Source: an uncultured Spirochaetales bacterium
Lineage (GTDB): Bacteria; UBP6; UBA1177
Assembly (NCBI GenBank): GCA_902780365.1
Contig: CACZFE010000025.1
Span: 1-13,039 of the forward strand
DNA: 13,039 nt
Direction of reading: 5' to 3'
Made by a program: the position numbers and the translations under genes. Below the pieces are notes generated by a model. It was not told where the DNA came from, ran no database searches, and saw only the letters and a program-made list of their open reading frames with translations. Each line of letters starts with the position of its first letter. Position 1 is the stretch's first letter. Positions 1 to 6,334 of this stretch are shown here, one piece after another.

Positions 1-162
1 GAGGTTGAAGCCGAAATGGAACAAAAGCTGAAGCGACTGAAAGTCCGCAGGGGCGTTAGCGTCCGTCCGGTGCTGGTGTACGACGGGGAACTGGATCCGC
101 AACTCTCCGGCAGCGGCTACTTCGCCGCGATAGTCGATGCCGCAAGGCTTCTTGGACGATGA
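1..162 (+). CDS. C-terminal end of a probable AAA-type ATPase (5' truncated)
   Basis: An open frame enters from the left edge in frame 1 and stops at TGA 160-162, leaving 53 residues. It begins with a charged helix (EVEAEMEQKLKRLKVRRG), then a beta-rich end with RPVLVYDGEL and GYFAAIVDAARLLGR. From memory this resembles the C-terminal restriction-nuclease-like part of ATP-binding proteins of the COG1672 / ATPase_2 (DUF234) group, which often end with a hydrophobic strand, a gap, and a YF..I.DA..LL segment. The ATPase motifs would lie upstream of the window and cannot be seen. Codon use is rich in G and C at third positions, unlike the genes right of position 470, so this gene may belong to a different genome or region. 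That it is coding is likely; the family assignment is tentative. Confidence 0.5.
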   Translation, partial: EVEAEMEQKLKRLKVRRGVSVRPVLVYDGELDPQLSGSGYFAAIVDAARLLGR

Positions 163-255
163 TTGCGCTGCACCATTTCGCTTTGGCTGTGCTTCATGCC
201 AAGTAGCATGAGGTAGTAGCAAAACCTCGTATATCAAAAAAACATTTCTAGACGC

Positions 256-279
256 CGACCTGTACTTTCGTACAGGTTG
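256..279 (+). terminator. Hairpin, possible terminator after the ATPase gene
   Basis: A 10-pair stem (one G-T pair) is formed by 256-265 and 270-279 around the loop TTTC; its core is ACCTGTAC/GTACAGGT. An outer arm, AGACGCC (250-256) with GGCGTTT (290-296), can close a larger structure that ends in TTTT at 294-297. It lies about 90 bases after the ATPase stop codon and before the next start codon. The T run is short and not directly behind the inner stem, so a terminator is only one reading; a leader structure or operator is also possible. Confidence 0.3.
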
Positions 280-305
280 CGCGGGGCGGGGCGTTTTGGC
301 ATAAT
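277..305 (+). promoter_or_regulatory. Weak candidate promoter for the exported-protein fragment
   Basis: TTGCGC at 277-282 and CATAAT at 300-305 are separated by 17 bases, which is normal sigma-70 spacing. The -10 box is good and the -35 box is poor. It overlaps the right arm of the hairpin at 250-296. The start codon at 342 lies 36 bases downstream. Confidence 0.25.
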
Positions 306-341
306 GTGGCCGTAAATGAACCAATAAGAAGGAGCTGTAGC

Positions 342-473
342 ATGAAGACTCTGCTTGCCGTTGTGGCCATGTCGGTCGCGATGCCCTGCGCATACGCCGA
401 TTCGTTCACCTATTCCGGCCACTGGCCGTCGGGCACAGGCGACGAAACGGCGCTGAAATCGGGCCCTTTCTGA
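342..473 (+). CDS. N-terminal fragment of a Sec-exported protein, cut at a junction
   Basis: An ATG at 342 is preceded by a strong Shine-Dalgarno AAGGAG (329-334, 7 bases away). It opens a 43-residue frame: MKTLLAVVAMSVAMPCAYA, then DSFTYSGHWPSGTGDETALK, then a stop at 471-473. The first 19 residues are a textbook signal peptide (Lys, hydrophobic core, A-Y-A cleavage site) and the mature part begins D-S-F-T. The frame ends exactly where base composition changes, so it is most simply the start of a longer secreted protein whose remainder has been replaced by unrelated sequence. It overlaps the antisense 3' end of the 410-2809 gene, another sign that the two were not neighbours originally. The mature sequence is too short for a family call. 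A genuine 43-residue peptide is possible but less likely. Confidence 0.45.
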   Translation: MKTLLAVVAMSVAMPCAYADSFTYSGHWPSGTGDETALKSGPF

Positions 474-2809
474 GAAGTCGTGACATAGTTTGCAAAGATC
501 ATGACATCTTTTTTGGTCGCGACATATTTGTCATTAACTTCGGAAAGACCGGTTACAGCCTTCTGTGCGTCAGCAGAATAGTCTGCCGGAGTGTTTCCGT
601 TGTAAGTGAGAGGAATTTTAGACGAATCGAAAAGGTCGGCTAAAGTTGCACTTCTGTTGTATGAAGTTGTCGCAGTAAAGAGGGATGCGAGCAAAGAGCG
701 GAGTTCAAGCCCGTTTTTCGCCGCAACGACTTCGCCGCTGTTTTTCTTCGTCATCATCCGGTTGTAGAATTCCGAAATGTAGTAGATGTTTTCGATCAGA
801 TTGAGGTTGCGCTGGAAGCCGACCTGCTTGTTTATGAGCTCATAGAGATCGTTTCCGAGTTCGCCGAATTTCCGGTTCTGACAAGTCAGATAAGGAAGCA
901 GCGTGCTTTCAGGTTTGTTGTCCGTTACACCTTTCTTTATAAATTCGATCGGCGAATATCCGCGGTAGTATGAGCCGTCGCACCATCTGTCGAGCAGAGC
1001 TTCGACTGAAACCGGAAGCGAATTCGAGTTGATCAGGAATTCAGAGAAGTGTCCCGTTTTGGAAATCATGACGCTCGAACTTGTTCCGAGCATTATCGGG
1101 TCACCCGCAGCCGTTGACATTATCGGGTCGCCCGCAGCACTAGTCATTATCGGATCGCCGCCGGCCGCCGCGCCTACAGAATCACTGCCGTCAGGGATCA
1201 TGATCGGGTCACCTCCGGCAGAATACATTATCGGGTCACCGCCTGAAGAACGGGCAATATGCATAATAGGATCGCCGCCTGCCGAGAACATCATCGGATT
1301 GCCGCTTTCGGTAAGCATGATGGGATCGCCGCCGAAAACTGTTCCCAGTTCATAGACGAAATACATTGAATCGCCTGTGAATTCCGTTCCGTCGGGACCG
1401 AAATCGATTTTTGAAACCTGAGAACCGTCGCCGGCACTCAGAATTTTGTAAGTAAGCGTCGTGACGGAGGCATTTCCTTTCTTTATAACAGTGTTTTTTG
1501 GAATGACCGCATAAATTCCGTTGTCGATGTAGTGCGAAATATCCTTGCTCATATCGCTGACATCGATCGTTCCTGTCAGTTTTTCGAGCAGGAAGAGAAG
1601 AGTCGCAGAATCTTCCGAAATCATTATCGGATCGCCGCCGTCGTCATCGTTTCCGCCCATTATCGGATCGCCCCCCATTATCGGGTCGCCGCCGTAAACG
1701 AGTTTTGCACGGACAATATACTCACCCGGGTCTGTGCTTTTGAACTTGTGTGTCGCAGCTTCAGCCGACTGCTTCAGATCGACCCAGAGGATTTTGAAAC
1801 CTGGTGCGATCTCGTTGCTGCCGCCTTCGATATTAAGCGTTACTTCGTTACTGTCTGGATTTGCAACATTTATGAGAACTTCGTTTTTGTCAGCCGCGAT
1901 TTTGAAGCCGTAGAAAAATTTGTAGAATTCGCGTCCGTCGGTTTTTTTGATATCTGCCGCAATCTTTTCAGAAAGTGTTTTTGAATCGGTCGTATTGAGG
2001 AAGGATGAGAGAAGTTTAAGTCCGCTTTTGATGCCAGAAAGCTTCGTGTAATAAAGTTCACCCAGCCATTTTCCCGTTCCGAGTTTAGCGTATGCCCTGA
2101 CTGCCGTTTCGCTTTTTCGGATGTCGGTGCAGTTTTTATCAAGCAGATAAGCTGCGTTCGTGATTTCCGAAATATTTGCAACGTGATCACTTAAGCCTTT
2201 GAAACAGCTTGCGAAATCATTTGCTTTGACGCAGTAGGTTTTGCTTGCCGAAATGTCTGCTTTGAAGCTGAATTTTCCGTTTGCTTCGGTAGTTGTAGAT
2301 GCTATTTCATCGGTTTTTCCGCATTCCACAAGGACTGTTTTGACATTGGAAAGAGTGTTCCCGGCCTGAAGAAGACCGCTTATTTTGTGGTTTTCCGTTG
2401 CTTCAGGATTGTCGGGATCGGTGTCAGAATCGTTGTCAGGCTTGGTATCACCTGAATCGGTATCGGCATCGTTATCCGTTATTCCGGTATCCGAAGTGTC
2501 AGTATCGTGATCAGGTTCAGGTTCTTCCGTGTCGGCATCATCGTCAGGTTCTTCAGTATTTCCCGGATCTTTTATACATCGGTTGTTATCCTCGTCGCAG
2601 ACAAGACCTTCGTTGCAGGTTTTGTTCGGATAGCACGCGCCGCCAAGTTCGCCCTGCTTTCTTTCAGATTCGTCAGAATCATCGCCCAGCTCATCGGCAT
2701 CGACAATATCGCTGTCCGTTTCCGGAGTTGTTTCTTTTTTGCTTCCGCCGCAGGAAAGGACAAAAACAAAAACAGAAATAGCCATACAAAATGCAAAGAA
2801 TTTCTTCAT
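410..2809 (-). CDS. GGDPIM-repeat lipoprotein with Asp-rich stalk and ZU5-like region
   Basis: This encodes 799 residues. The start at 2809 follows AGGAG (6 bases away). Residues 1-20 are a lipoprotein signal peptide with a lipobox ending V-L-S-C20-G-G. Residues 21-140 are an acidic D/E/T/P stalk interrupted by a small four-Cys module (C59, C65, C71, C78; pattern GGACYPNKTCNEGLVC). Residues 142-203 look like a beta-sandwich of the carboxypeptidase-regulatory type (ANGKFSFKADI). Residues 310-372 look like another beta domain. Residues 410-486 resemble the ZU5 core (IPKNTV, then DFGPDGTEF), with the matching HFSEF end at 587-591. The hexapeptide GGDPIM or a close variant occurs 11 times in two arrays (373-396 and 493-573). 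The C-terminal third is helical and unrecognised. Residues 781-799 are encoded by the GC-rich left segment, so the true C-terminus is probably missing. I infer surface display; the function is unknown. Confidence 0.85.
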   Translation of the reverse strand: MKKFFAFCMAISVFVFVLSCGGSKKETTPETDSDIVDADELGDDSDESERKQGELGGACYPNKTCNEGLVCDEDNNRCIKDPGNTEEPDDDADTEEPEPDHDTDTSDTGITDNDADTDSGDTKPDNDSDTDPDNPEATENHKISGLLQAGNTLSNVKTVLVECGKTDEIASTTTEANGKFSFKADISASKTYCVKANDFASCFKGLSDHVANISEITNAAYLLDKNCTDIRKSETAVRAYAKLGTGKWLGELYYTKLSGIKSGLKLLSSFLNTTDSKTLSEKIAADIKKTDGREFYKFFYGFKIAADKNEVLINVANPDSNEVTLNIEGGSNEIAPGFKILWVDLKQSAEAATHKFKSTDPGEYIVRAKLVYGGDPIMGGDPIMGGNDDDGGDPIMISEDSATLLFLLEKLTGTIDVSDMSKDISHYIDNGIYAVIPKNTVIKKGNASVTTLTYKILSAGDGSQVSKIDFGPDGTEFTGDSMYFVYELGTVFGGDPIMLTESGNPMMFSAGGDPIMHIARSSGGDPIMYSAGGDPIMIPDGSDSVGAAAGGDPIMTSAAGDPIMSTAAGDPIMLGTSSSVMISKTGHFSEFLINSNSLPVSVEALLDRWCDGSYYRGYSPIEFIKKGVTDNKPESTLLPYLTCQNRKFGELGNDLYELINKQVGFQRNLNLIENIYYISEFYNRMMTKKNSGEVVAAKNGLELRSLLASLFTATTSYNRSATLADLFDSSKIPLTYNGNTPADYSADAQKAVTGLSEVNDKYVATKKDVMIFANYVTTSQKGPDFSAVSSPVPDGQWPE
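460..476. other. Composition breakpoint / probable chimeric junction
   Basis: Left of about 470 the sequence is GC-rich, with a plus-strand signal-peptide frame interrupted at 471. Right of it is the more AT-rich lipoprotein gene read from the minus strand, whose last 19 codons are antisense to the interrupted frame. Two gene ends destroyed at one point indicate a join of unrelated sequences. The exact base cannot be fixed by eye; GGGCCC at 461-466 and CTTTCTGAGA just after it lie at the boundary. It may be an assembly artefact or a real recombination. Confidence 0.55.
1091..1333 (-). repeat. Second GGDPIM coding array (8 copies)
   Basis: On the minus strand these bases encode, in order, GGDPIM, SGNPMM (degenerate), GGDPIM three times, GGDPIM again, and two AGDPIM, spaced 9-18 residues apart by short Ala/Ser-rich spacers. 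Codons vary between copies: GAC or GAT for Asp, CCG, CCC or CCT for Pro, ATA, ATC or ATT for Ile. The peptide is conserved while the DNA drifts. Spacing is irregular, so this is not a simple tandem satellite. Confidence 0.9.
1622..1693 (-). repeat. First GGDPIM coding array (3 copies)
   Basis: Two directly adjacent GGDPIM units (residues 373-384) and a third at 391-396 after the spacer GGNDDD. They lie between the beta domain ending KLVY and the ZU5-like region. The two adjacent copies differ only at synonymous positions. Confidence 0.9.
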
Positions 2810-2825
2810 GACGCACTCCTAACAT

Positions 2826-2858
2826 AAAAAAAAACAGAAAATTGTATGTAAAAACATA
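2826..2858 (-). terminator. Weak candidate terminator of ssrA
   Basis: On the minus strand, TATGT (2858-2854), loop TTTT, ACATA (2849-2845) makes a 5-pair AT hairpin. Ten bases later comes a run of nine T (2834-2826). The stem is weak and detached from the T run, and it overlaps the candidate promoter of the next gene, so it may only partly end ssrA transcription. Confidence 0.3.
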
Positions 2859-2868
2859 TGAAATGCAA
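2841..2868 (-). promoter_or_regulatory. Sigma-70-type promoter of the GGDPIM lipoprotein gene
   Basis: Reading the minus strand, TTGCAT (2868-2863) and TACAAT (2846-2841) are separated by 16 bases. Transcription would start near 2834, about 25 bases before the ATG. The promoter begins only 12 bases past the 3' end of ssrA. Confidence 0.5.
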
Positions 2869-3106
2869 GAAATCCAATCTGGTGGAGATGGCGGGAATCG
2901 AACCCGCGTCCAAAAAGGGGGAAAGTCGGGCGTCTACGTGCGTAGCTGTCTGTTTTAATGAGTGTTCAGGCTCCCAGCAGCAGGATCCCTCGCACTTTTT
3001 CGCAATTGATTTCGCTCCCCTCGCCCTGCGAAAAGGCTTGGGTCGCTATTCCGCTGTTTGGCGCCCTTGCTACAGTCGCGGAAATACCGCAGAAGGACGG
3101 GCAGGC

Positions 3107-3136
3107 TTATGCTGCCAATGCAAAATTATTATTTGC
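3107..3136 (-). other. tmRNA proteolysis-tag reading frame
   Basis: From the resume codon GCA (3136-3134) to TAA (3109-3107) the frame reads A-N-N-N-F-A-L-A-A. The context before the resume codon (AAGAAAC) matches the usual A-rich stretch. The C-terminal ALAA is the signal recognised by ClpXP-type proteases in other bacteria. At nine encoded residues it is one shorter than the E. coli tag. Confidence 0.9.
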
Positions 3137-3148
3137 GTTTCTTGTTTT

Positions 3149-3178
3149 GCCGCTTTTTACGAGGCCAGCGGCGCCTCG
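3149..3178 (-). other. tmRNA pseudoknot 1
   Basis: On the minus strand CGAGGC (3178-3173) pairs with GCCTCG (3165-3160), and GCCGCT (3172-3167) pairs with AGCGGC (3154-3149). The interleaved order gives an H-type pseudoknot 12 bases before the tag frame, where PK1 sits in other tmRNAs. Confidence 0.85.
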
Positions 3179-3261
3179 GCATGCAGCCGGAAAATCCAGC
3201 CTCCCTGTCGAAACCAAGTCATCCCCACTTGTCAAAGAAGCGTTCCTGAAGAACGGCGGAT

Positions 3262-3289
3262 ATTATAGTAAAAACGCTGAAAATGTCAA
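3262..3289 (-). promoter_or_regulatory. Promoter of ssrA
   Basis: On the minus strand a perfect TTGACA (3289-3284) and a perfect TATAAT (3267-3262) are separated by 16 bases. Transcription would start near 3254, giving a leader of about 28 bases that RNase P would remove at 3226. The leader contains a small hairpin, CGTTC/GAACG (3241-3255). This is the strongest promoter in the window, as expected for an abundant stable RNA. Confidence 0.85.
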
Positions 3290-3300
3290 GGGAAAATAAT

Positions 3301-3329
3301 GTGGAGACGTCATATTATTGCGTCTCTAC
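3301..3329. promoter_or_regulatory. Inverted repeat between divergent ssrA and hutU promoters
   Basis: GTGGAGACG (3301-3309) and CGTCTCTAC (3321-3329) are inverted copies with one G-T pair and an 11-base AT-rich middle. The repeat lies 12 bases behind the ssrA -35 box and 41 bases before the hutU -35 box, so it is outside both transcripts. It could be an operator, or the terminator remnant of a lost minus-strand gene (ATTATTTTCC follows on that strand). Confidence 0.35.
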
Positions 3330-3370
3330 GAGATGAATCAGAGATGCTTTCACATTTTTTTCCGACATTC

Positions 3371-3398
3371 TTGAAAGTTTTGCCTTAAATAGTATATT
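3371..3398 (+). promoter_or_regulatory. Promoter of hutU
   Basis: TTGAAA (3371-3376) and TATATT (3393-3398) with 16 bases between; each differs from consensus at one position. Transcription would start near 3405, leaving a leader of about 25 bases before the ATG at 3430. Confidence 0.6.
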
Positions 3399-3419
3399 GC
3401 GGCGTTAAAAACCTGTTTT

Positions 3420-3424
3420 GGAGG
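3420..3424 (+). promoter_or_regulatory. Shine-Dalgarno site fixing the hutU start
   Basis: GGAGG ends 5 bases before ATG 3430. A longer frame could begin at TTG 3418, but that codon overlaps the Shine-Dalgarno site itself and has none of its own, so ATG 3430 is the start. Confidence 0.8.
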
Positions 3425-3429
3425 AAAAA

Positions 3430-5460
3430 ATGCTCAATAATTTCGACATTTCAAATGCAATGACGATCAAACTTGACCCGGTTCTTCCCGAATATCCGAA
3501 ATTCGTGGAAGGTATCAGACGCGCTCCGAAAAGAGAGCTCACTTTAACGAAAAACGAGATCGAACTTTCACTCAGAAACGCTCTCCGCTACGTTCCGGAA
3601 GAGCTTCACGAAGCGCTTGCTCCTGAATTTTTGGATGAACTCTTGACACGCGGCAGGATCTACGGCTACCGCTTCCGTCCTGAAGGGCATATCTGGGGCA
3701 AACCGATAGACTCCTACAAGGGAAACTGCATAGAAGGCAAAGCTTTCCAGGTCATGATCGACAACAACCTCGACTTCGCGACAGCGCTTTATCCATACGA
3801 GCTCGTTACTTACGGCGAAACGGGACAAGTCTGCCAAAACTGGATGCAGTACCGCCTCATCAAAAAATATCTTGAAGTCATGACCGACGAACAGACGCTC
3901 GTTCTTCACAGCGGACATCCGCTCGGCCTTTTCAAATCGCACAAAAGAGCACCGCGCGTCATCACGACGAACGGGCTTATGGTCGGCCTTTTCGACGATA
4001 TGCAGAACTTCAACCGCGCAGCAGCACTCGGTGTTGCAAACTACGGACAGATGACTGCCGGCGGCTGGATGTACATCGGCCCGCAGGGGATCGTTCACGG
4101 CACATACAACACGATCCTCATCGCAGGAAGAATGAAACTCGGCGTTCCGTGGGACGGTGACCTTCGCGGCAAACTTTTCGTTTCCAGCGGTCTCGGCGGC
4201 ATGAGCGGCGCACAGCCGAAAGCAGTGGAAATCGCGAAAGGTGTCGGCATTTTTGCCGAAGTCGATGCTTCGAGAATCGAGACAAGACACTCGCAGGGCT
4301 GGGTTTCGCTTGTTACCGACAGCGCTGAAGAAGCTTTCAAGGAAGCGTTCGAATACATCGAAAAGAAAGAGCCCATCAGTATCGCTTACCACGGCAACAT
4401 CGTCGATCTGCTTGAATATGCCGATTCCAAAAACATCCACATCGACCTTCTCAGCGACCAGACAAGCTGCCACGCAGTCTACGAAGGCGGCTACTGCCCG
4501 GCAGGGATCACGTTTGAAGAGAGAACCGCACTCCTTGCAAACGACAAACCGAAATTCCGTCAGCTTGTCGATGCGACCTTGAGAAGACACTTCGAAGTCA
4601 TCAAAAAGCTCGTCGCAAAAGGAACATACTTCTTCGATTACGGCAACTCCTTCATGAGAGCTATCTTCGATGCAGGTGTCAAAGAAATTTCCAAAAACGG
4701 AAAAGACACCTTCGAAGGCTTCATCTGGCCGAGCTACGTCGAAGACATCCTCGGACCCGAACTTTTCGATTACGGTTACGGCCCGTTCCGCTGGGTATGC
4801 CTCAGCGGCAAAGAGAGTGACCTTGCAAAGACCGACGAAGCTGCTGCCGAAGTCATCGCGCACTGCAGACCGGTCCTCCGTTATCAGGACAAGGACAACT
4901 ACCACTGGGTAAAAGACGCGATGAAAAACAAACTCGTCGTCGGAACTCAGGCGAGAATCCTTTATCAGGACGCGGCGGGAAGAACGCAGATCGCAAAGAA
5001 ATTCAATGAAATGGTCCGTGAAGGTATCGTCGGTCCCATCATGCTCGGACGTGACCACCACGATACAGGCGGCACCGACAGTCCTTACCGCGAAACTTCG
5101 AACATCAAGGACGGTTCCAACATCATGGCCGACATGGCAACCAACATTTTCGCCGGCAACTGCGCAAGAGGCATGAGCCTTGTAGCACTCCACAACGGCG
5201 GCGGCGTAGGAATCGGCAAATCAATCAACGGCGGCTTCGGAATGGTCCTCGACGGCTCCGAAAGAGTTGATGCAATACTCGACATCGCATTCCCGTGGGA
5301 CGTCATGGGCGGCGTTTCAAGAAGAGCGTGGGCAAGAAACGAACACTCGATCGAAACAGTCGTCGAATACAATAAAAACAACGACCACAACGACCATCTG
5401 ACTCTTCCCTACATCGTAAATGACGAACTTATCGCGAAGGTCATGAAAGCGGTCAAATAA
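3430..5460 (+). CDS. hutU: Urocanate hydratase (urocanase), long form
   Basis: Urocanate hydratase (EC 4.2.1.49) adds water to urocanate to give imidazolonepropionate, the second step of histidine breakdown, in the cytoplasm, using tightly bound NAD+ as electrophile. The 676-residue protein carries family signatures: YGQMTAGGWMYIGPQGIVHG (205-224), the nucleotide-binding GLGGMSGAQPKA (254-265), DQTSCH (343-348), GPFRWVC (451-457, whose Cys457 is the probable counterpart of the catalytic cysteine), GRDHHDTGG (540-548) and the glycine-rich NGGGVGIGKS (589-598). Length matches the roughly 670-680 residue class found in Bacteroidetes, spirochaetes and animals, not the roughly 555-residue Pseudomonas/Bacillus class. 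Third positions are strongly C-biased, suggesting high expression. No hutH or hutI is adjacent; the next gene overlaps the stop codon by one base. Identification is secure. Confidence 0.97.
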   Translation: MLNNFDISNAMTIKLDPVLPEYPKFVEGIRRAPKRELTLTKNEIELSLRNALRYVPEELHEALAPEFLDELLTRGRIYGYRFRPEGHIWGKPIDSYKGNCIEGKAFQVMIDNNLDFATALYPYELVTYGETGQVCQNWMQYRLIKKYLEVMTDEQTLVLHSGHPLGLFKSHKRAPRVITTNGLMVGLFDDMQNFNRAAALGVANYGQMTAGGWMYIGPQGIVHGTYNTILIAGRMKLGVPWDGDLRGKLFVSSGLGGMSGAQPKAVEIAKGVGIFAEVDASRIETRHSQGWVSLVTDSAEEAFKEAFEYIEKKEPISIAYHGNIVDLLEYADSKNIHIDLLSDQTSCHAVYEGGYCPAGITFEERTALLANDKPKFRQLVDATLRRHFEVIKKLVAKGTYFFDYGNSFMRAIFDAGVKEISKNGKDTFEGFIWPSYVEDILGPELFDYGYGPFRWVCLSGKESDLAKTDEAAAEVIAHCRPVLRYQDKDNYHWVKDAMKNKLVVGTQARILYQDAAGRTQIAKKFNEMVREGIVGPIMLGRDHHDTGGTDSPYRETSNIKDGSNIMADMATNIFAGNCARGMSLVALHNGGGVGIGKSINGGFGMVLDGSERVDAILDIAFPWDVMGGVSRRAWARNEHSIETVVEYNKNNDHNDHLTLPYIVNDELIAKVMKAVK

Positions 5461-6221
5461 TGCGCGAACTCAGAAATCTTCTTGAATCTCTCTACAAAAA
5501 GCTCAATAAAAGAGGTCTAGTAGACCCTGACCCGCTGAAATTTTTGTATGATTATTCTGAAACAAAAGACCGTGAAATTATTGCGCTTTTAGCTTCTTCT
5601 ATCGCTTACGGCAGAGTCGCTCAGATCCTTAAATCTATTGATAAAATTTTGCTTCCGATCGAGGGAAAACCGTTCGATTTCGTCACTTCGCACAGCGAGA
5701 ATGATTTTCTCAAAATATACAAAGGTTTTGTCCACAGATTTACGACTGACGAGGATCTCGCGAAACTTTTCTGCGGAATGAAGCACGTTCTCAAGGAATA
5801 CGGGAATTTCGAAAATTTATATCTCTGCGGAGTCGAAAAATTCGTTGACGAGATGAATCTTTCGCAAAAATCTTATCTTATCCCTTCTCCTGCCGACGGT
5901 TCGGCGTGCAAAAGGCTCAATCTCTTTTTCCGCTGGATGGTGAGAAATGACGAGGTCGATCCCGGCGGCTGGACAAAGGCAAGCGCTGCCAAATTGGTAG
6001 TTCCGCTCGACACACACGCCTTCAAAGCGGCGAAGATCCTCGGTTTTACCGAAAAAAAGGCGCCAAACTACAAAGCCGCGCTCGAAATAACGTCGCATTA
6101 TGCCGAAATCGCACCGGAAGACCCTGTAAAATACGATTTTGCCCTCACCCGTTTCGGGATCCGCGACGACATGACTTTCGACGATTTCAGGCGCGAAGTC
6201 AGCCTCTTTCTTAGCAAATAG
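5460..6221 (+). CDS. TIGR02757 / DUF2400 family protein
   Basis: The 253-residue protein starts at ATG 5460, which shares its A with the hutU TAA stop (TAATG). With only a weak Shine-Dalgarno upstream, its translation is probably coupled to hutU. It carries hallmarks of the TIGR02757/DUF2400 family: EIIALLASSIAYGR (39-52), a central LIPSPADGSACKRLNLFFRW (140-159) running into MVRNDEVDPGGW, LVVPLDTH (179-186), and DPVKYDFALTRFGI (221-234) near the end. Length is normal for the family. The family's biochemical role is not established to my knowledge; the invariant S-A-C-K-R, PLDTH and DPVKYDFAL patterns suggest an enzyme or nucleic-acid-related helical protein, but this is inference. Nothing in the sequence ties it to histidine metabolism other than position. 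No signal peptide, so cytoplasmic. Confidence 0.88.
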   Translation: MRELRNLLESLYKKLNKRGLVDPDPLKFLYDYSETKDREIIALLASSIAYGRVAQILKSIDKILLPIEGKPFDFVTSHSENDFLKIYKGFVHRFTTDEDLAKLFCGMKHVLKEYGNFENLYLCGVEKFVDEMNLSQKSYLIPSPADGSACKRLNLFFRWMVRNDEVDPGGWTKASAAKLVVPLDTHAFKAAKILGFTEKKAPNYKAALEITSHYAEIAPEDPVKYDFALTRFGIRDDMTFDDFRREVSLFLSK

Positions 6222-6224
6222 CTT

Positions 6225-6261
6225 TTCCCTCGCCACATTGGAGATGGAATAAAAAGGCGAG
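6225..6261 (+). repeat. Dispersed 37-base repeat, copy 1
   Basis: Begins TTCCCTCGCCACA and ends GGCGAG, 4 bases after the DUF2400 stop codon. It matches copy 2 (11815-11851) at 33 of 37 positions without gaps. CTCGCC at the left pairs with GGCGAG at the right (6 perfect pairs). Here the stem can be extended by TTTTCCC (6223-6229) with GGGAAAA (6266-6272) across a small bulge, so this copy may act as a transcription terminator or 3'-end stabiliser for hutU-DUF2400. Confidence 0.7.
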
Positions 6262-6334
6262 CTCTGGGAAAACATTTATTTTCAAACGTCAATGACTAAA
6301 ATAGGCCGTTTTTTGATTTTTTAAGGAGGATTTT

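Larger units (their letters stand above)
2880..3226 (-). ncRNA. ssrA: Transfer-messenger RNA (tmRNA)
   Basis: tmRNA rescues stalled ribosomes: charged with alanine, it enters with SmpB, replaces the broken mRNA and adds a degradation tag. On the minus strand the 5' end GGGGATG pairs with CATCTCC at the 3' end (7 pairs, one G-U), followed by discriminator A and an encoded CCA (2882-2880). The 5' part carries the invariant GGTTTCGACAGG, and the 3' part has a T-arm with GGTTCGATTCC. The conserved GACAGCTACGCACGTAGA lies before the 3' half. Pseudoknot 1 is directly visible at 3149-3178 and the tag reading frame at 3107-3136. The length of 347 nt is within the family range. It is the ordinary one-piece form. 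It has its own promoter and lies between two oppositely directed genes. Confidence 0.97.

Noticed and set aside
1029..1355. Plus-strand frame with repeated IIGSPP
   Set aside because: It is the complement of the GGDPIM array in the real minus-strand gene and has no signal, start context or domain.
1091..1693. Regularly recurring short DNA repeats resembling a CRISPR array
   Set aside because: Repeat units are 18 bases, drift at synonymous codon positions, have irregular spacing and lie inside an open coding frame. No cas genes are present.
2858..3268. Plus-strand reading frames of 136, 113 and 63 codons, one beginning with MAGIEPASKK after an upstream ATG
   Set aside because: They are antisense to ssrA. 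The MAGIEPASKK-like peptide is a well-known false protein produced by translating the complement of the tmRNA 3' end.
3418..3429. Upstream TTG start for hutU
   Set aside because: The TTG overlaps the Shine-Dalgarno site of ATG 3430 and lacks its own.
3568..5193. 541-codon open frame on the minus strand
   Set aside because: It mirrors hutU, whose third positions are strongly C-biased and therefore rarely give stops on the complement. It has no domain pattern and no ribosome binding site.
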